Assembly (NCBI RefSeq): GCF_002934065.1
Contig: NZ_CP018049.1
Span: 4,710,501-4,774,500 of the forward strand
Source: Pseudomonas orientalis
GTDB taxonomy: Bacteria > Pseudomonadota > Gammaproteobacteria > Pseudomonadales > Pseudomonadaceae
Direction of reading: 5' to 3'
Length of the DNA: 64,000 bases
Shown here: piece after piece, positions 1 to 7,922 of the stretch
Layout of the letters: each line of letters begins with the position of its first letter
How positions within the stretch are numbered: the first letter of the stretch is position 1
Position numbers and translations under genes: made by a program
The notes under the pieces: generated by a model
What the model saw: only the letters and a program-made list of their open reading frames with translations
What the model was told of the DNA's origin: nothing
The model's database searches: none

Positions 1-1482
1 ATTGACGGAAGCATGGGTAAGCGCAGCGGTCGGGGCCTGGCTGGAAGCGGACTGCCAGCCGCCGCCCAGGGCGCGAAACAGACTGATCTGGCGCTGCAGC
101 AACTGGCCATCGGCGTCGGCGCGCGTGGCTTGCAGGCGGATCAGCTCACGCTCGCTGTCGAGCACGTCGAGAAAGTCGATGGAGCCGGCGTTGTAATTGA
201 ACTGCGCGAGCCTGTAGGCGTGCTGACTGCTCTCCAGCGCCTGGCTCAGGGCGGCGTGGCGCTGGCGCTCGCCGTCGTACAACACCAGTGCCTGGCGCAC
301 GTCCTTGAGGGCGTTGAGCACGCTGGCCTCGAATTGCGCGACCTGCACCTGCTCAAGCGCCCGGGCCTGGTTGACCCGTGCGCGATTGGCACGCCAGTTG
401 GGGAACTGCCAGGTGATCAGCGGGCCGATGCCGAACATCACCGCGCTGCTGTCGCCCAGTTCATGGGTATTGATGGCCGAGGAAGACACTGATGCACCAA
501 AGGTCACCTTGGGGTAAAGGTCGGCCTGGACGATATCCACTTGCAACGTGGACGCCTGCAAAGCCCGCTCGGCCTGACGAATATCGGGTCGGCGCGCCAG
601 CAATTGCCAGCCATCCCCCACCGGCAGTGCGGCGGCGAGTTGCGGCACCACTTCGCAGGTCGCCGCGCCTGAGCCTTGCTCCAGGTCCGCCATGCCGGTC
701 AGCATCGCCAGCTCGTACAGCGCGGCCCGGCGACGCGCCTCCAGCATCGGCAGCAAGGCCAGGGTTTCGCCTTGCAGTGCCTGCATGCGGCTGTATTCAA
801 GATCTGTGACCACGCCTGCCTGACGCTGGCGGTCGGTGAGCGCCAGGCTGTGCCCGACCACTTCCAGCGAATGACGCTGCACCTTGGCGCGTGCGCCCAG
901 GGCGCAGGCATTCACGTAGGCACGCGTGGTTTGCGCGGCAACCGTGATACGCAGCAGGTCTTCGGCGTCCTGAGCCGCCGCCGCCTGCACCTGCGCCCGT
1001 TCAATGCTGCGCTGGACCTGGCCCCACACATCCACCTGGTAAGCCAATTCGAAGCCTGGGTTGAAGGACCACTGCGACGGTGCGTGACTGTCGATGGCCT
1101 CGGCCAGGGTCTGATCGTCGGCCGTCTTGCCGTAAGCGGCGCCCAGTGAGGCCTGCGTGAACGGCCAACGCTCGGCGTCGGCCTGCATGATCCCGGCCAG
1201 CATCGATTGCACATGGGCCTGCGCCGCCGCCAGATCGCGATTGTGTTCCAACGCTTGCTGCACCAGCGCATCGAGCCTGGGGTCGTTGTACAACTGCCAC
1301 CAACGGTCGGGCAGCGCCTGGGCCGATACGCCTTGCGGCAGGCGGCTCAAGGCATCGATTCGCTGGGGATGCGATTGCGCCGGCGTATGGGCGATCCAGG
1401 AAGAACACCCCGCCAACCAGACAACCGCCGCGCCCAGGAGCGAAAGACGGCAGTGCCGCGCGGAAAAAGAAGGCGAACCCAT
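1..1482 (-). CDS. RND-type efflux outer membrane lipoprotein (OprM/NodT family), C-terminus cut by window edge
   Basis: Outer membrane factor that forms the TolC-like exit duct of a tripartite efflux pump. Translation of the minus strand from ATG at 1482 stays open to base 1, giving 494 codons, about the whole length of this family. The N-terminus has a basic start, a hydrophobic stretch and a lipobox ending LAGC, so it is predicted to be lipidated at about Cys26. Two OEP-type halves of long amphipathic helices follow, with the family-typical segments ARRPDIRQAE and ADLYPKVTFGAS. It is the first gene of a minus-strand transcript running out of the window; pump subunits may lie beyond base 1. 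The AraC gene upstream on the same strand could regulate it. The family is clear; the substrate cannot be told. Confidence 0.88.
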   Translation of the reverse strand, partial: MGSPSFSARHCRLSLLGAAVVWLAGCSSWIAHTPAQSHPQRIDALSRLPQGVSAQALPDRWWQLYNDPRLDALVQQALEHNRDLAAAQAHVQSMLAGIMQADAERWPFTQASLGAAYGKTADDQTLAEAIDSHAPSQWSFNPGFELAYQVDVWGQVQRSIERAQVQAAAAQDAEDLLRITVAAQTTRAYVNACALGARAKVQRHSLEVVGHSLALTDRQRQAGVVTDLEYSRMQALQGETLALLPMLEARRRAALYELAMLTGMADLEQGSGAATCEVVPQLAAALPVGDGWQLLARRPDIRQAERALQASTLQVDIVQADLYPKVTFGASVSSSAINTHELGDSSAVMFGIGPLITWQFPNWRANRARVNQARALEQVQVAQFEASVLNALKDVRQALVLYDGERQRHAALSQALESSQHAYRLAQFNYNAGSIDFLDVLDSERELIRLQATRADADGQLLQRQISLFRALGGGWQSASSQAPTAALTHASVN

Positions 1483-1524
1483 CGCAGAAATCCAGAGTGC
1501 TAAGTAGAGACGCAGGTTAAGAGA

Positions 1525-1657
1525 GCGCAGCGCTGCGCATCTCCCGAGTTCCAGACAACCATCGTTTCGATTGGGACAACCTGCGTGCCACCGTTGAATC
1601 CTGAGCAACCGTCGGCCGCGCAGACGCAAACATGGCCCTGCGCAGCCGCGGGCCATG
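1525..1657. other. Spacer with two palindromes between araC-like gene and efflux lipoprotein
   Basis: The 208-bp gap between the two genes holds a perfect 14-bp palindrome GCGCAGCGCTGCGC (1525-1538), close to the efflux gene start, and an 8-bp stem CATGGCCC/GGGCCATG (1631-1638 with 1650-1657) just past the end of the regulator gene. The first could be an operator and the second a transcription end or mRNA-stabilising hairpin; neither has a T-run that would settle it. Confidence 0.35.
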
Positions 1658-1690
1658 TCCAGTGGGAGGGGGGTGAACGCCGGGTGCGGC

Positions 1691-2431
1691 TCAGACCAGA
1701 CGGCAGTTGCTCGGTGTATAACCCATGGTGCGTTTGAACATCGCGGTAAAAGCGCTCGGGCTTTGGTAACCATGCTCCAGCGCCACTTCCAGAATGGACA
1801 CACCGCAGGCAAGGCGCTGCATGCTCAGCAGCAGCCGTGTACGCTTGCGCCACTCGCCGTAGCTCATGCCCAACTCTTTCTGGAACAGCCGAGCGAGGGT
1901 GCGCGAACTCATATTGAGTTGCACCGCCCAGCTCTCCAGTTTCGATTCCTGTGAAGGGTTGTCGATAAAGTCGGCGCACAGCGACTTGAGCCGCGGCTCA
2001 TCCGGAATCGGCACATGGGCCAAGACCCTTGGCGCCCTGTCGAGTTCGGAGAAGATCAGGTCGACAATCTGCACATGACGCACCACGGCCGGCTCGCTGT
2101 CGGGCGTTTCGGCCGCAGCGATGATCAGCTCACGCAGCAGTGGCGACACGCGGATGACGTGGCACTCCTCGGTCAAGGCGCGGTGGGCGCCGGGGGTGAT
2201 CAGCAAGGTGCGCATGCGCACCTCGCCGGTCATGCGGATCTGGTGCTCCTGCCCCGAAGGTACCCACAGCGCGTGGCCGGAGAGCACCACCCATGTGGTG
2301 CCCACCACCGATACCAGCATCACGCCGTTGATGGCATACACCAACTGGCCTTCTTCATGTCGATGCGAAGCAACGATGTCACCGTGGCCATAGTTACCGG
2401 TGAGCGCCGCCAATGCGGTATGTGCATTCAT
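1691..2431 (-). CDS. AraC-family transcriptional regulator with N-terminal cupin
   Basis: Predicted DNA-binding regulator of 246 residues. The N-terminal half (about 10-110) is a cupin-like sensor domain (HRHEEGQLVYA, then WVPSGQEHQIR), and the C-terminal 100 residues form two helix-turn-helix motifs ending in the AraC signature, with LARLFQKELGMSYGEWR and ALEHGYQSPSAFTAMFKR. I chose ATG at 2431; a GTG seven codons earlier would overlap the upstream gene. The stop codon of the leuA-like remnant lies one base before this ATG, so translation is probably coupled. This subgroup often controls drug or solvent efflux genes, and an efflux lipoprotein follows directly, but the target is inferred from position only. 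Confidence 0.85.
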   Translation of the reverse strand: MNAHTALAALTGNYGHGDIVASHRHEEGQLVYAINGVMLVSVVGTTWVVLSGHALWVPSGQEHQIRMTGEVRMRTLLITPGAHRALTEECHVIRVSPLLRELIIAAAETPDSEPAVVRHVQIVDLIFSELDRAPRVLAHVPIPDEPRLKSLCADFIDNPSQESKLESWAVQLNMSSRTLARLFQKELGMSYGEWRKRTRLLLSMQRLACGVSILEVALEHGYQSPSAFTAMFKRTMGYTPSNCRLV

Positions 2432-2432
2432 C

Positions 2433-2747
2433 TCAGGAAGGCACCGCCGCACTCATCACGCTGAGCAGGCCCAGACGCGATGCGCGATTGACGGCACTCG
2501 TCACCCCCTTGAGGGACTCGGCAGTAAACCCCACCTCGATTTCCTTGCAACCCACCCTGGCCAGTAGATAGAAGAAGCGATGCTTGCGCTCGGCATTCAT
2601 GGGTTCGATCAGCGCCTGGTTGCCATCATGCATATCGATACTGCACAAGGTCGGTGCCGCAGCCTGCACGACATGGGGCCATTGGCGGTCCGGCAGATCG
2701 ACGGTGGTGAAATGGCGGTATTTGCTGGAAGGATCCTTGAGCATCAT
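2433..2747 (-). pseudogene. Truncated, internally deleted 2-isopropylmalate synthase (leuA) remnant, 104 aa
   Basis: The first 75 residues align by eye with the N-terminus of Pseudomonas LeuA: it begins MLKDPSSKYR after an extra Met and has DLPDRQWP, DGNQALIEPM and GCKEIEVGF. After EIEVGF the sequence jumps to TAESLKGVTSAV, which matches the LeuA stretch FESLRGVKKAIV some 35-40 residues further on, and then ends, so the rest of the TIM barrel is missing. It cannot be an active enzyme. The reading frame is open and has a strong ribosome site (AAGGAG) before ATG 2747, so it may still be translated. It sits one base upstream of the AraC gene. It could be a decayed gene or a domesticated leader/coupling ORF. 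Confidence 0.6.
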
Positions 2748-2883
2748 GTGGCTTCTCCTTTTTAGACTGATCGTCGGTTGCCTAGGCAGACTTGCTGACC
2801 ACGCTCGACATTGGATCCAATACTAAACAAAGAAAGCTTGGCATGAATTGCGTATTTGAGTCGACAACGTGAAGAAAAATACA

Positions 2884-2912
2884 TAAAAAAACCAATATCT
2901 ATAAAAATATTG
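2884..2912 (-). terminator. Intrinsic terminator in AT-rich region
   Basis: A 7-bp stem CCAATAT/ATATTGG is followed on the minus strand by a run of seven Ts. It would end any transcript arriving from the tRNA-Lys side before the leuA remnant. Confidence 0.6.
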
Positions 2913-3026
2913 GTAGATTCCTTCAGCTTGGCTACTTTAATAGCAATAACCTGGATGGGACGGGAGAGACGCGAGAGAAAAGGAAGGTTTACGGCTGACC
3001 AGCGAGATGAATTGATCACGACGCAA
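2884..3026 (-). ncRNA. Candidate small RNA with its own promoter and terminator
   Basis: On the minus strand, just past the tRNA-Lys terminator, there is a -35-like TTGCCT (3057-3062) and a -10-like TATAGA (3033-3038), 18 bp apart. About 115 bases further on comes a textbook intrinsic terminator: CCAATAT, an 8-base loop, ATATTGG, then seven Ts (2884-2912). The transcript would be about 140 nt. No convincing protein is encoded; an 85-codon minus-strand frame lacks a ribosome site. Base composition is much more AT-rich than the neighbours. Prediction from sequence signals only. Confidence 0.4.
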
Positions 3027-3060
3027 GCCGCTTCTATATGGGAATACCAGAATGACAGGC

Positions 3061-3106
3061 AAAAAAAAACCCGGAAATCCTCACTTGCGTGGGCCTTCCG
3101 GATTTT
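3061..3106 (-). terminator. Terminator of tRNA-Lys
   Basis: On the minus strand a stem built on TCCGGAA/TTTCCGGG is followed by nine Ts (3061-3069), located directly downstream of the tRNA 3' end. Confidence 0.75.
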
Positions 3107-3121
3107 CTAAACCGCCAAAAA

Positions 3122-3197
3122 TGGTGGGTCGTGTGGGATTCGAACCTACGACCAATTGGTTAAAAGCCAACTGCTCTACCAACTGAGCTAACGACCC
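3122..3197 (-). tRNA. tRNA-Lys (UUU)
   Basis: A 76-nt cloverleaf reading GGGTCGTTAGCTCAG at its 5' end, with anticodon loop CTTTTAA (anticodon UUU), the T-arm GTTCGAATC and an encoded CCA end at 3122-3124. The acceptor stem GGGTCGT/ACGACCC pairs fully. In P. aeruginosa a tRNA-Lys in the same neighbourhood is a known integration site for large conjugative elements; here the DNA past the tRNA 3' end (1-3060) does look accessory. Confidence 0.97.
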
Positions 3198-3214
3198 GCT
3201 GTGTGGTGGCGCGT

Positions 3215-3242
3215 ATAATACTGATTTCTAAGGATTATTCAA
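3215..3242 (-). promoter_or_regulatory. Probable sigma-70 promoter of tRNA-Lys
   Basis: Minus-strand -35 TTGAAT (3237-3242) and -10 TATTAT (3215-3220) are separated by 16 bp and lie 18 bp upstream of the mature tRNA 5' end. Confidence 0.6.
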
Positions 3243-3330
3243 CACCTTATTTGAAATAAATCAGAAAAAACGCATTGAAGACAAAAATGGTTCGGTTTGA
3301 AGGCCTTCCATAGGCGTCTCATCAGCCGTA

Positions 3331-3978
3331 TCAGCGACCCGGCTCGTCATTCCACAGGTATTTGTGCAACTGCAATTGCAGACGCACCGGCAGGTTATCC
3401 GCCACTACCCAGTCCGCCAGATCGCGGGCGTTGAGGTCGTGATGACTCGGGGAAAACAACACCTCCCCCGCTCGACGCTCAAGGCCGAACTGGATCAGCT
3501 TGGAAGTCGCCCAGTCATAATCGTCGCGAGAGCAAATGACGAACTTGACCTGATCGTTCGCCGTCAGCAAGTCCATGTTCTCGTAGCGATTGCGATGGGC
3601 TTCCTTGGAGTCGGGGGTCTTCAGATCGACTACTCGGCTGACTCGCGGATCGACCGCAGAGATATCCAAGGCGCCACTGGTTTCCAGGGAGACCTCGTAA
3701 CCGGCATCACACAACTGCTTGAGCAAGGGGATGGCATTGGGTTGCGCCAACGGCTCGCCGCCCGTTACACAGACGTAGCGCGGCCGGTAACCGGCAACCT
3801 GCTCGAGGATGTCATCCAGGGTGCGTACGGTGCCGCCGCTGAAGGCATAGGCGCTGTCACAGTATTGGCAACGCAAGGGGCAGCCGGTGAGCCGTACGAA
3901 TACGGTGGGCAGGCCGGCAGTGCGCGTTTCACCCTGCAACGAGTAAAAAACTTCGGTAATACGTAATGTGTCTTGCAT
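3331..3978 (-). CDS. queE: 7-carboxy-7-deazaguanine synthase QueE
   Basis: Radical SAM enzyme that contracts 6-carboxytetrahydropterin to 7-carboxy-7-deazaguanine in queuosine/preQ0 synthesis. The 215-residue protein has the short radical-SAM cysteine motif CPLRCQYC at about 33-40 for the 4Fe-4S cluster, the SAM-binding CVTGGEPL, and an N-terminal FYSLQGE typical of QueE. Start is ATG 3978; a GTG three codons upstream is less likely. It follows cpoB with a terminator between them, the same order as in P. aeruginosa. In that species queC follows queE; here the next gene is tRNA-Lys and queC is not in the window. Confidence 0.95.
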   Translation of the reverse strand: MQDTLRITEVFYSLQGETRTAGLPTVFVRLTGCPLRCQYCDSAYAFSGGTVRTLDDILEQVAGYRPRYVCVTGGEPLAQPNAIPLLKQLCDAGYEVSLETSGALDISAVDPRVSRVVDLKTPDSKEAHRNRYENMDLLTANDQVKFVICSRDDYDWATSKLIQFGLERRAGEVLFSPSHHDLNARDLADWVVADNLPVRLQLQLHKYLWNDEPGR

Positions 3979-4094
3979 AGTCGCCACGGGCGTAACAGCT
4001 AAACAGGCTGTCCGCCTCCGTCAGGCACTTCAAGGGATTGCGCCAACGCGTCAACCCCAGGAAGCGTGTTTCATAAAAGGGCGTGGATTCTAAC

Positions 4095-4126
4095 GAAAAA
4101 ACCCGCGCCAGGCGCGGGTTTCTTCT
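4095..4126. terminator. Bidirectional-looking terminator between cpoB and queE
   Basis: Stem ACCCGCGCC/GGCGCGGGT with A-run on one side and T-run on the other. It ends the tol-pal transcript on the minus strand. Confidence 0.8.
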
Positions 4127-4142
4127 AAACGGGCTGCATTGC

Positions 4143-4988
4143 CTACAAGCGTTGCAGATCCCGCTGGGCCAACTGCGCGGCGGAGGTGCCCGGATACTGG
4201 GCAACCACCTGCTGCAGAATGCCTTTGACCTTGTCGGTATGACCCAGGCGGCGTTCTACGTCAGCCAGCTTGTACAGCGAGTCAGGCACCTTGGCATGCT
4301 TGGGGTACAGCTGGCTGACCTTGGCAAACGCCTGGCCCGCCCCCTGCAAATCACCTTTTGCCAGGTTGACCTCACCCAACCAGTACTGGGCATTGCCCGC
4401 GTACTGGCTGTTCGGGTACTTGCGCAGGAACGCGGTAAAGGCCTGGCTGGCTTTATCGAAGTCCTTGGCCTTGATCAGGTCGAAGGCTGCATCGTAATAC
4501 AGTTTTTCCTTCGCCGGATCGCCCGGTTCGCTGCTCGCGGCAGGGGCAGTTGCTGCGGCCCCCGCTGCTGCGCCACCGGCAGCGGCACCACCGATAGCGG
4601 CACTGGGCGCGCCACCGGCAGAAGAATTATCAGGAGTAGCGGCAGGTGCAACACCGGCTCCAATACGTCGATCAAGATCCTGGTAACGCTCCAGGCCTTC
4701 TTGCTTGAGCTGGTTTACTTGATTCTGCAGAACTTCAATGGCGCCTTGTTGCTGGGCCAATTGATCCTGCATGCGTTGCAGCTGGTTGAACAGCTCGCCC
4801 TGTGCCGAGGGCGCGGCCGTAGCCGCCCCCCCAGCATAGGCGCCGTTCGTGCCATAACCTGCTGGCGGATAACTGCTGCCGCTATTGTTATAGCCAGAGT
4901 TGCTATCCGTTACAGGAACCGCAGCCCACACCGCAAGCGGTGCGAGGCTGAGAGCCAATACAGTCAGAGCACGACGGCACGTTCGCAT
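4143..4988 (-). CDS. cpoB: Cell division coordinator CpoB (YbgF)
   Basis: Periplasmic partner of TolA that coordinates peptidoglycan synthesis with outer-membrane constriction. The 281-residue protein has a signal peptide ending AVWA, a low-complexity Gly/Ser/Tyr segment, a trimerising coiled coil at about 65-105 (LQRMQDQLAQQQGAIEVLQN), an Ala/Gly-rich linker, and a C-terminal TPR domain of about 120 residues (YYDAAFDLIKAKDFDKASQA, YAGNAQYWLGEV). It starts 6 bp after pal and is the last gene of the tol-pal cluster before a terminator. Confidence 0.95.
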   Translation of the reverse strand: MRTCRRALTVLALSLAPLAVWAAVPVTDSNSGYNNSGSSYPPAGYGTNGAYAGGAATAAPSAQGELFNQLQRMQDQLAQQQGAIEVLQNQVNQLKQEGLERYQDLDRRIGAGVAPAATPDNSSAGGAPSAAIGGAAAGGAAAGAAATAPAASSEPGDPAKEKLYYDAAFDLIKAKDFDKASQAFTAFLRKYPNSQYAGNAQYWLGEVNLAKGDLQGAGQAFAKVSQLYPKHAKVPDSLYKLADVERRLGHTDKVKGILQQVVAQYPGTSAAQLAQRDLQRL

Positions 4989-4994
4989 GACGAA

Positions 4995-5495
4995 TTACTT
5001 ACGCAGTTCGACGCGACGGTTCTGAGCCCACGACTGCTCGTCGTTGCCAGTTGCAACTGGACGCTCTTTACCGTAGGAAACCAGTTCCAGTTGGCCTGGA
5101 GCAACACCTTGCAGTACCAGGTAGCGCTGAACGGCTTTCGCACGACGCTCGCCCAGAGCCATGTTGTACTCACGAGTACCACGGGCGTCAGTGTTACCTT
5201 CCAGAACAACGCGAGCGCCGTTAGCTTTCAGGTCCTTGGCGTGAACGTCCAGAGCGCGCATGGCTTCTGGCTTCAGGTCCGAACTGTCGTATTCGAAGTA
5301 GAAAGTGGTGATCGCGCGCAGAGCAGCTTCTTCGCTCAGGGAGCCGTCGACTGCACCAGTGTTAGCGCCGTAACCAGCGTTTGGATCAACAGCTGCGCCT
5401 TCACCGGCATTGTCGCCGCCTTTAGAGGAGCAACCAACGGCTACGGACAGAGCCAGAGCCAGAGCAGCAAACTTACCAAACTTCAGCATTTCCAT
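4995..5495 (-). CDS. pal: Peptidoglycan-associated lipoprotein Pal (OprL)
   Basis: Outer-membrane lipoprotein that binds peptidoglycan non-covalently and docks with TolB. The 166 residues comprise a signal peptide with lipobox AVGC (lipid on about Cys22), a flexible linker, and an OmpA-like domain at about 60-166 with FYFEYDSSDLKPEA, the peptidoglycan-binding region EGNTDARGTREYN and ALGERRAKAVQRYL. Length and sequence match OprL of other pseudomonads. It lies 55 bp downstream of tolB on the same strand. Confidence 0.97.
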   Translation of the reverse strand: MEMLKFGKFAALALALSVAVGCSSKGGDNAGEGAAVDPNAGYGANTGAVDGSLSEEAALRAITTFYFEYDSSDLKPEAMRALDVHAKDLKANGARVVLEGNTDARGTREYNMALGERRAKAVQRYLVLQGVAPGQLELVSYGKERPVATGNDEQSWAQNRRVELRK

Positions 5496-5550
5496 CGTGA
5501 AACTCCTAATGAACCCCAGTGTGTTAAGTACTTCTTTTTGTAGCGCCGCG

Positions 5551-6852
5551 TCAGTTCAGGTAAGGGGACCAGGATGGTTCTCTGACTTCGCCTTGTGCGG
5601 TAGGAAGCGGGAGCCTTACGCGTCCGTTGATGGACACGAGCATCAAGACTCCCCGGCCCTGCTGGCGGGTGGCGTAGATTACCATGGTGCCGTTGGGCGC
5701 AACAGTGGCTGACTCATCAAGGTTGGTATCTGTAAGGATTTTCACGGTTCCGCGCTGCAAATCCTGGGCCGCAACCCGGAAATTAGTGAAACCATCCTGA
5801 CGGTGAATCATTACCAACGTCTTTTCATCGGCCGAAAGCTTGGGATTGGCGTTGTAGTTACCGATAAAGGTCACACGTTCCGCGCCGCCACCGTTCACAT
5901 TTGCCTTGTAGACCTGAGGCTTGCCGCCACGGTCAGAGGTGAAGTAGATGGTCGAACCATCTTTACCCCAGAACGGTTCGGTGTTGATACCCGGGCCGCT
6001 GGTCACACGCGAGAGCTGACGCGAGGCCATGTTCATCACGTAGATATCCGGGTTGCCGTCCTTGGACAGCACGAATGCCAGGCGCGAACCATCCGGCGAC
6101 CAGGCCGGTGCACCGTTGAGGCCTTCGAAGTTGGTGATCTGCTCGCGACGGCCGGTATCAATGTGCTGGACGAAGATACGTGGACGCTTCTGTTCGAACG
6201 ATACGTAGGCAATACGCTTGCCGTCCGGCGCGAAGCGCGGCGACAGGATGGGCTCACGGGACTGCAGCAAGGTCACTGCACGCGCACCGTCGTAGTCCGA
6301 ACGCTGCAGGGTGTAGCGAGTGTTGTCGACAGAGAAACGCTCAGCGGTCACATACAACAGGCGCGTGGAGAACGCCCCCTTGATACCGGTGAGTTTTTCA
6401 AACGACTGGTCCGAAATGTAGTGGGCCATGTCACGCAGTTGTTCAGCGGTGCCGGAGACATTGCCGGTCAGGACCTGCTGCTCGGTGGCCACGTTGAACA
6501 AGGTGTAGGTGATTTGCAGGCGACCGCCGGCCGGCGTGATGTTGCCGACCATCAGGTACTGCGCGCCCACCGCTTTCCAGTCACGGAACACGACTTCGCT
6601 GGCCTGGTTGGGCTGGCTGATCATGTTGCCTTTTGGAATCGGTGCGTAGTAGCCGGAGTTGCGCAGGTCGTCGCTGACGATCTGGGCCATGTCATCCGGC
6701 AGCACGCTGCCGCCCTGCCAGCCGAACGGTACTACCGCGATCGGGGTGGCCCGATCGCTGCCGCTGGTAACCAGGATGTTCTTTTCATCCGCCGCCGCTA
6801 TCCCTGCCATACAGCAAATAACGACAAGCATTCCTCGAAGAAGGTTTCTCAC
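5551..6852 (-). CDS. tolB: Tol-Pal system protein TolB
   Basis: Periplasmic beta-propeller protein linking TolA to Pal. A signal peptide ends at about residue 21 (GIAAA/D). An N-terminal alpha/beta domain (about 25-160) is followed by a C-terminal six-bladed propeller with WD40-like repeats such as SPRFAPDGKRIAYVS and APAWSPDGSRLAFVLSKDG. Length is 433, normal for the family. The ATG overlaps the tolA stop codon by four bases, implying translational coupling. Confidence 0.97.
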   Translation of the reverse strand: MRNLLRGMLVVICCMAGIAAADEKNILVTSGSDRATPIAVVPFGWQGGSVLPDDMAQIVSDDLRNSGYYAPIPKGNMISQPNQASEVVFRDWKAVGAQYLMVGNITPAGGRLQITYTLFNVATEQQVLTGNVSGTAEQLRDMAHYISDQSFEKLTGIKGAFSTRLLYVTAERFSVDNTRYTLQRSDYDGARAVTLLQSREPILSPRFAPDGKRIAYVSFEQKRPRIFVQHIDTGRREQITNFEGLNGAPAWSPDGSRLAFVLSKDGNPDIYVMNMASRQLSRVTSGPGINTEPFWGKDGSTIYFTSDRGGKPQVYKANVNGGGAERVTFIGNYNANPKLSADEKTLVMIHRQDGFTNFRVAAQDLQRGTVKILTDTNLDESATVAPNGTMVIYATRQQGRGVLMLVSINGRVRLPLPTAQGEVREPSWSPYLN

Positions 6853-7922
6853 AAGGCTAGATCCTCAGGTGTGAATGTCATCTTGAATGAACGATAGGGA
6901 GCGAAGTCGCTTGGTTTCATTCCCTGCATCTCGGTCAACCGGCCAATATTCTTGACTGCGGCAACCGCCGAACTGTCGAACGAACCGTCACCACTGGACT
7001 TGGCCACGCTGACCGAAGTCACCGTACCGTCCGGCAACATGCCGATCTGCAGCACTACTGTCATGCCTTTACGTGCCGAAGGTGGACGTGTCCAGCCTTC
7101 CGCTGCCCGCGCCCGGATCAGGTCGTCAAAACTGCCCGCGACTTCATCGCCACGTTCATCGGCCAAGGCTTGCTGACGCTGCGGCGTGTCGGAAAGCAAA
7201 TCTGCCAGGGCCTGGGCCTTTTTCTCTTCGGCGGATTTACGGGCTGCTTCCTGGGCCTTTTTCTTGGAGGCGTCGGCGGCAGCTTTCTTCTTCGCGTCGT
7301 CGGCGACTTTCTTCTTCGCCTCGTCTGCTTCAGCTTTTTTCTTGGCGTCTTCGGCGGCTTTCTTCTTCGCGTCTTCGACGATCTTTTTCTTGGCTTCCTC
7401 AGCGGCCTTTTTCTTGGCCTCTTCTTCGGCAGCTTTCTTGGCTTCTTCCTCGGACTTCTTCTTGGCTATATCAGCCAATTGTTTCTCTTCGGCCTTTTTG
7501 GCTTCGGCAGCTTTCTCGGACTTCTTGGCTTCATCAGCCTTTTTCGCCTCGTCGGCTTTCTTCGCTTCGTCAGCCTTTTTCGATTCCTCGGCCTTTTGAG
7601 CCGCCTCTTCTTTCTTTTGTTCCGCAGCAGCCTTCACCGCTTCCTGCTCGACCTTCTTCTGTTCCATCTGCTCGACTTCGGTCTGGCGCGCAGCCGACTT
7701 CTGGGCCTCACCCGCAATCTTCTGATTGGTCTGGGTGGTGGCCTGACTTTTCGATTTCAGCTGATACAGGGTCGCCTGCACGATCGGCTTGGCTGGCGGC
7801 AGGTCCGGGGTCATGGCAAAGCTGACAAACAGCATGCCGAACACCAGGACGTGCAGGGCAATTGCCCAGACGCTAGGCCAGAAGAAGCTTTCCGAGGCGG
7901 ACGGCTCTCGCTGTTGCTGCAT
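6849..7922 (-). CDS. tolA: Tol-Pal system protein TolA
   Basis: Inner-membrane protein spanning the periplasm that transmits proton-motive force from TolQR to the outer membrane. It has an N-terminal transmembrane helix (about 15-37, SVWAIALHVLVFGMLFVSF), a long Ala/Lys/Glu-rich helical domain (about 80-235) built of near-repeats such as KKADEAKKADEAKK, and a globular C-terminal domain (about 245-357). The repetitive DNA between about 7250 and 7620 encodes the helix and is a likely site of length change by slippage. It abuts tolR and overlaps tolB. Confidence 0.96.
   Translation of the reverse strand: MQQQREPSASESFFWPSVWAIALHVLVFGMLFVSFAMTPDLPPAKPIVQATLYQLKSKSQATTQTNQKIAGEAQKSAARQTEVEQMEQKKVEQEAVKAAAEQKKEEAAQKAEESKKADEAKKADEAKKADEAKKSEKAAEAKKAEEKQLADIAKKKSEEEAKKAAEEEAKKKAAEEAKKKIVEDAKKKAAEDAKKKAEADEAKKKVADDAKKKAAADASKKKAQEAARKSAEEKKAQALADLLSDTPQRQQALADERGDEVAGSFDDLIRARAAEGWTRPPSARKGMTVVLQIGMLPDGTVTSVSVAKSSGDGSFDSSAVAAVKNIGRLTEMQGMKPSDFAPYRSFKMTFTPEDLAL

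Noticed and set aside
2856..3110. Plus-strand frame of 84 codons in the AT-rich region near tRNA-Lys
   Set aside because: No ribosome site, no recognisable domain, and it runs across the tRNA terminator.
3122..3197. Direct-repeat attachment site formed by the tRNA-Lys 3' end
   Set aside because: No second copy of the tRNA end was found by eye between 1 and 3060, so an intact element boundary cannot be claimed.
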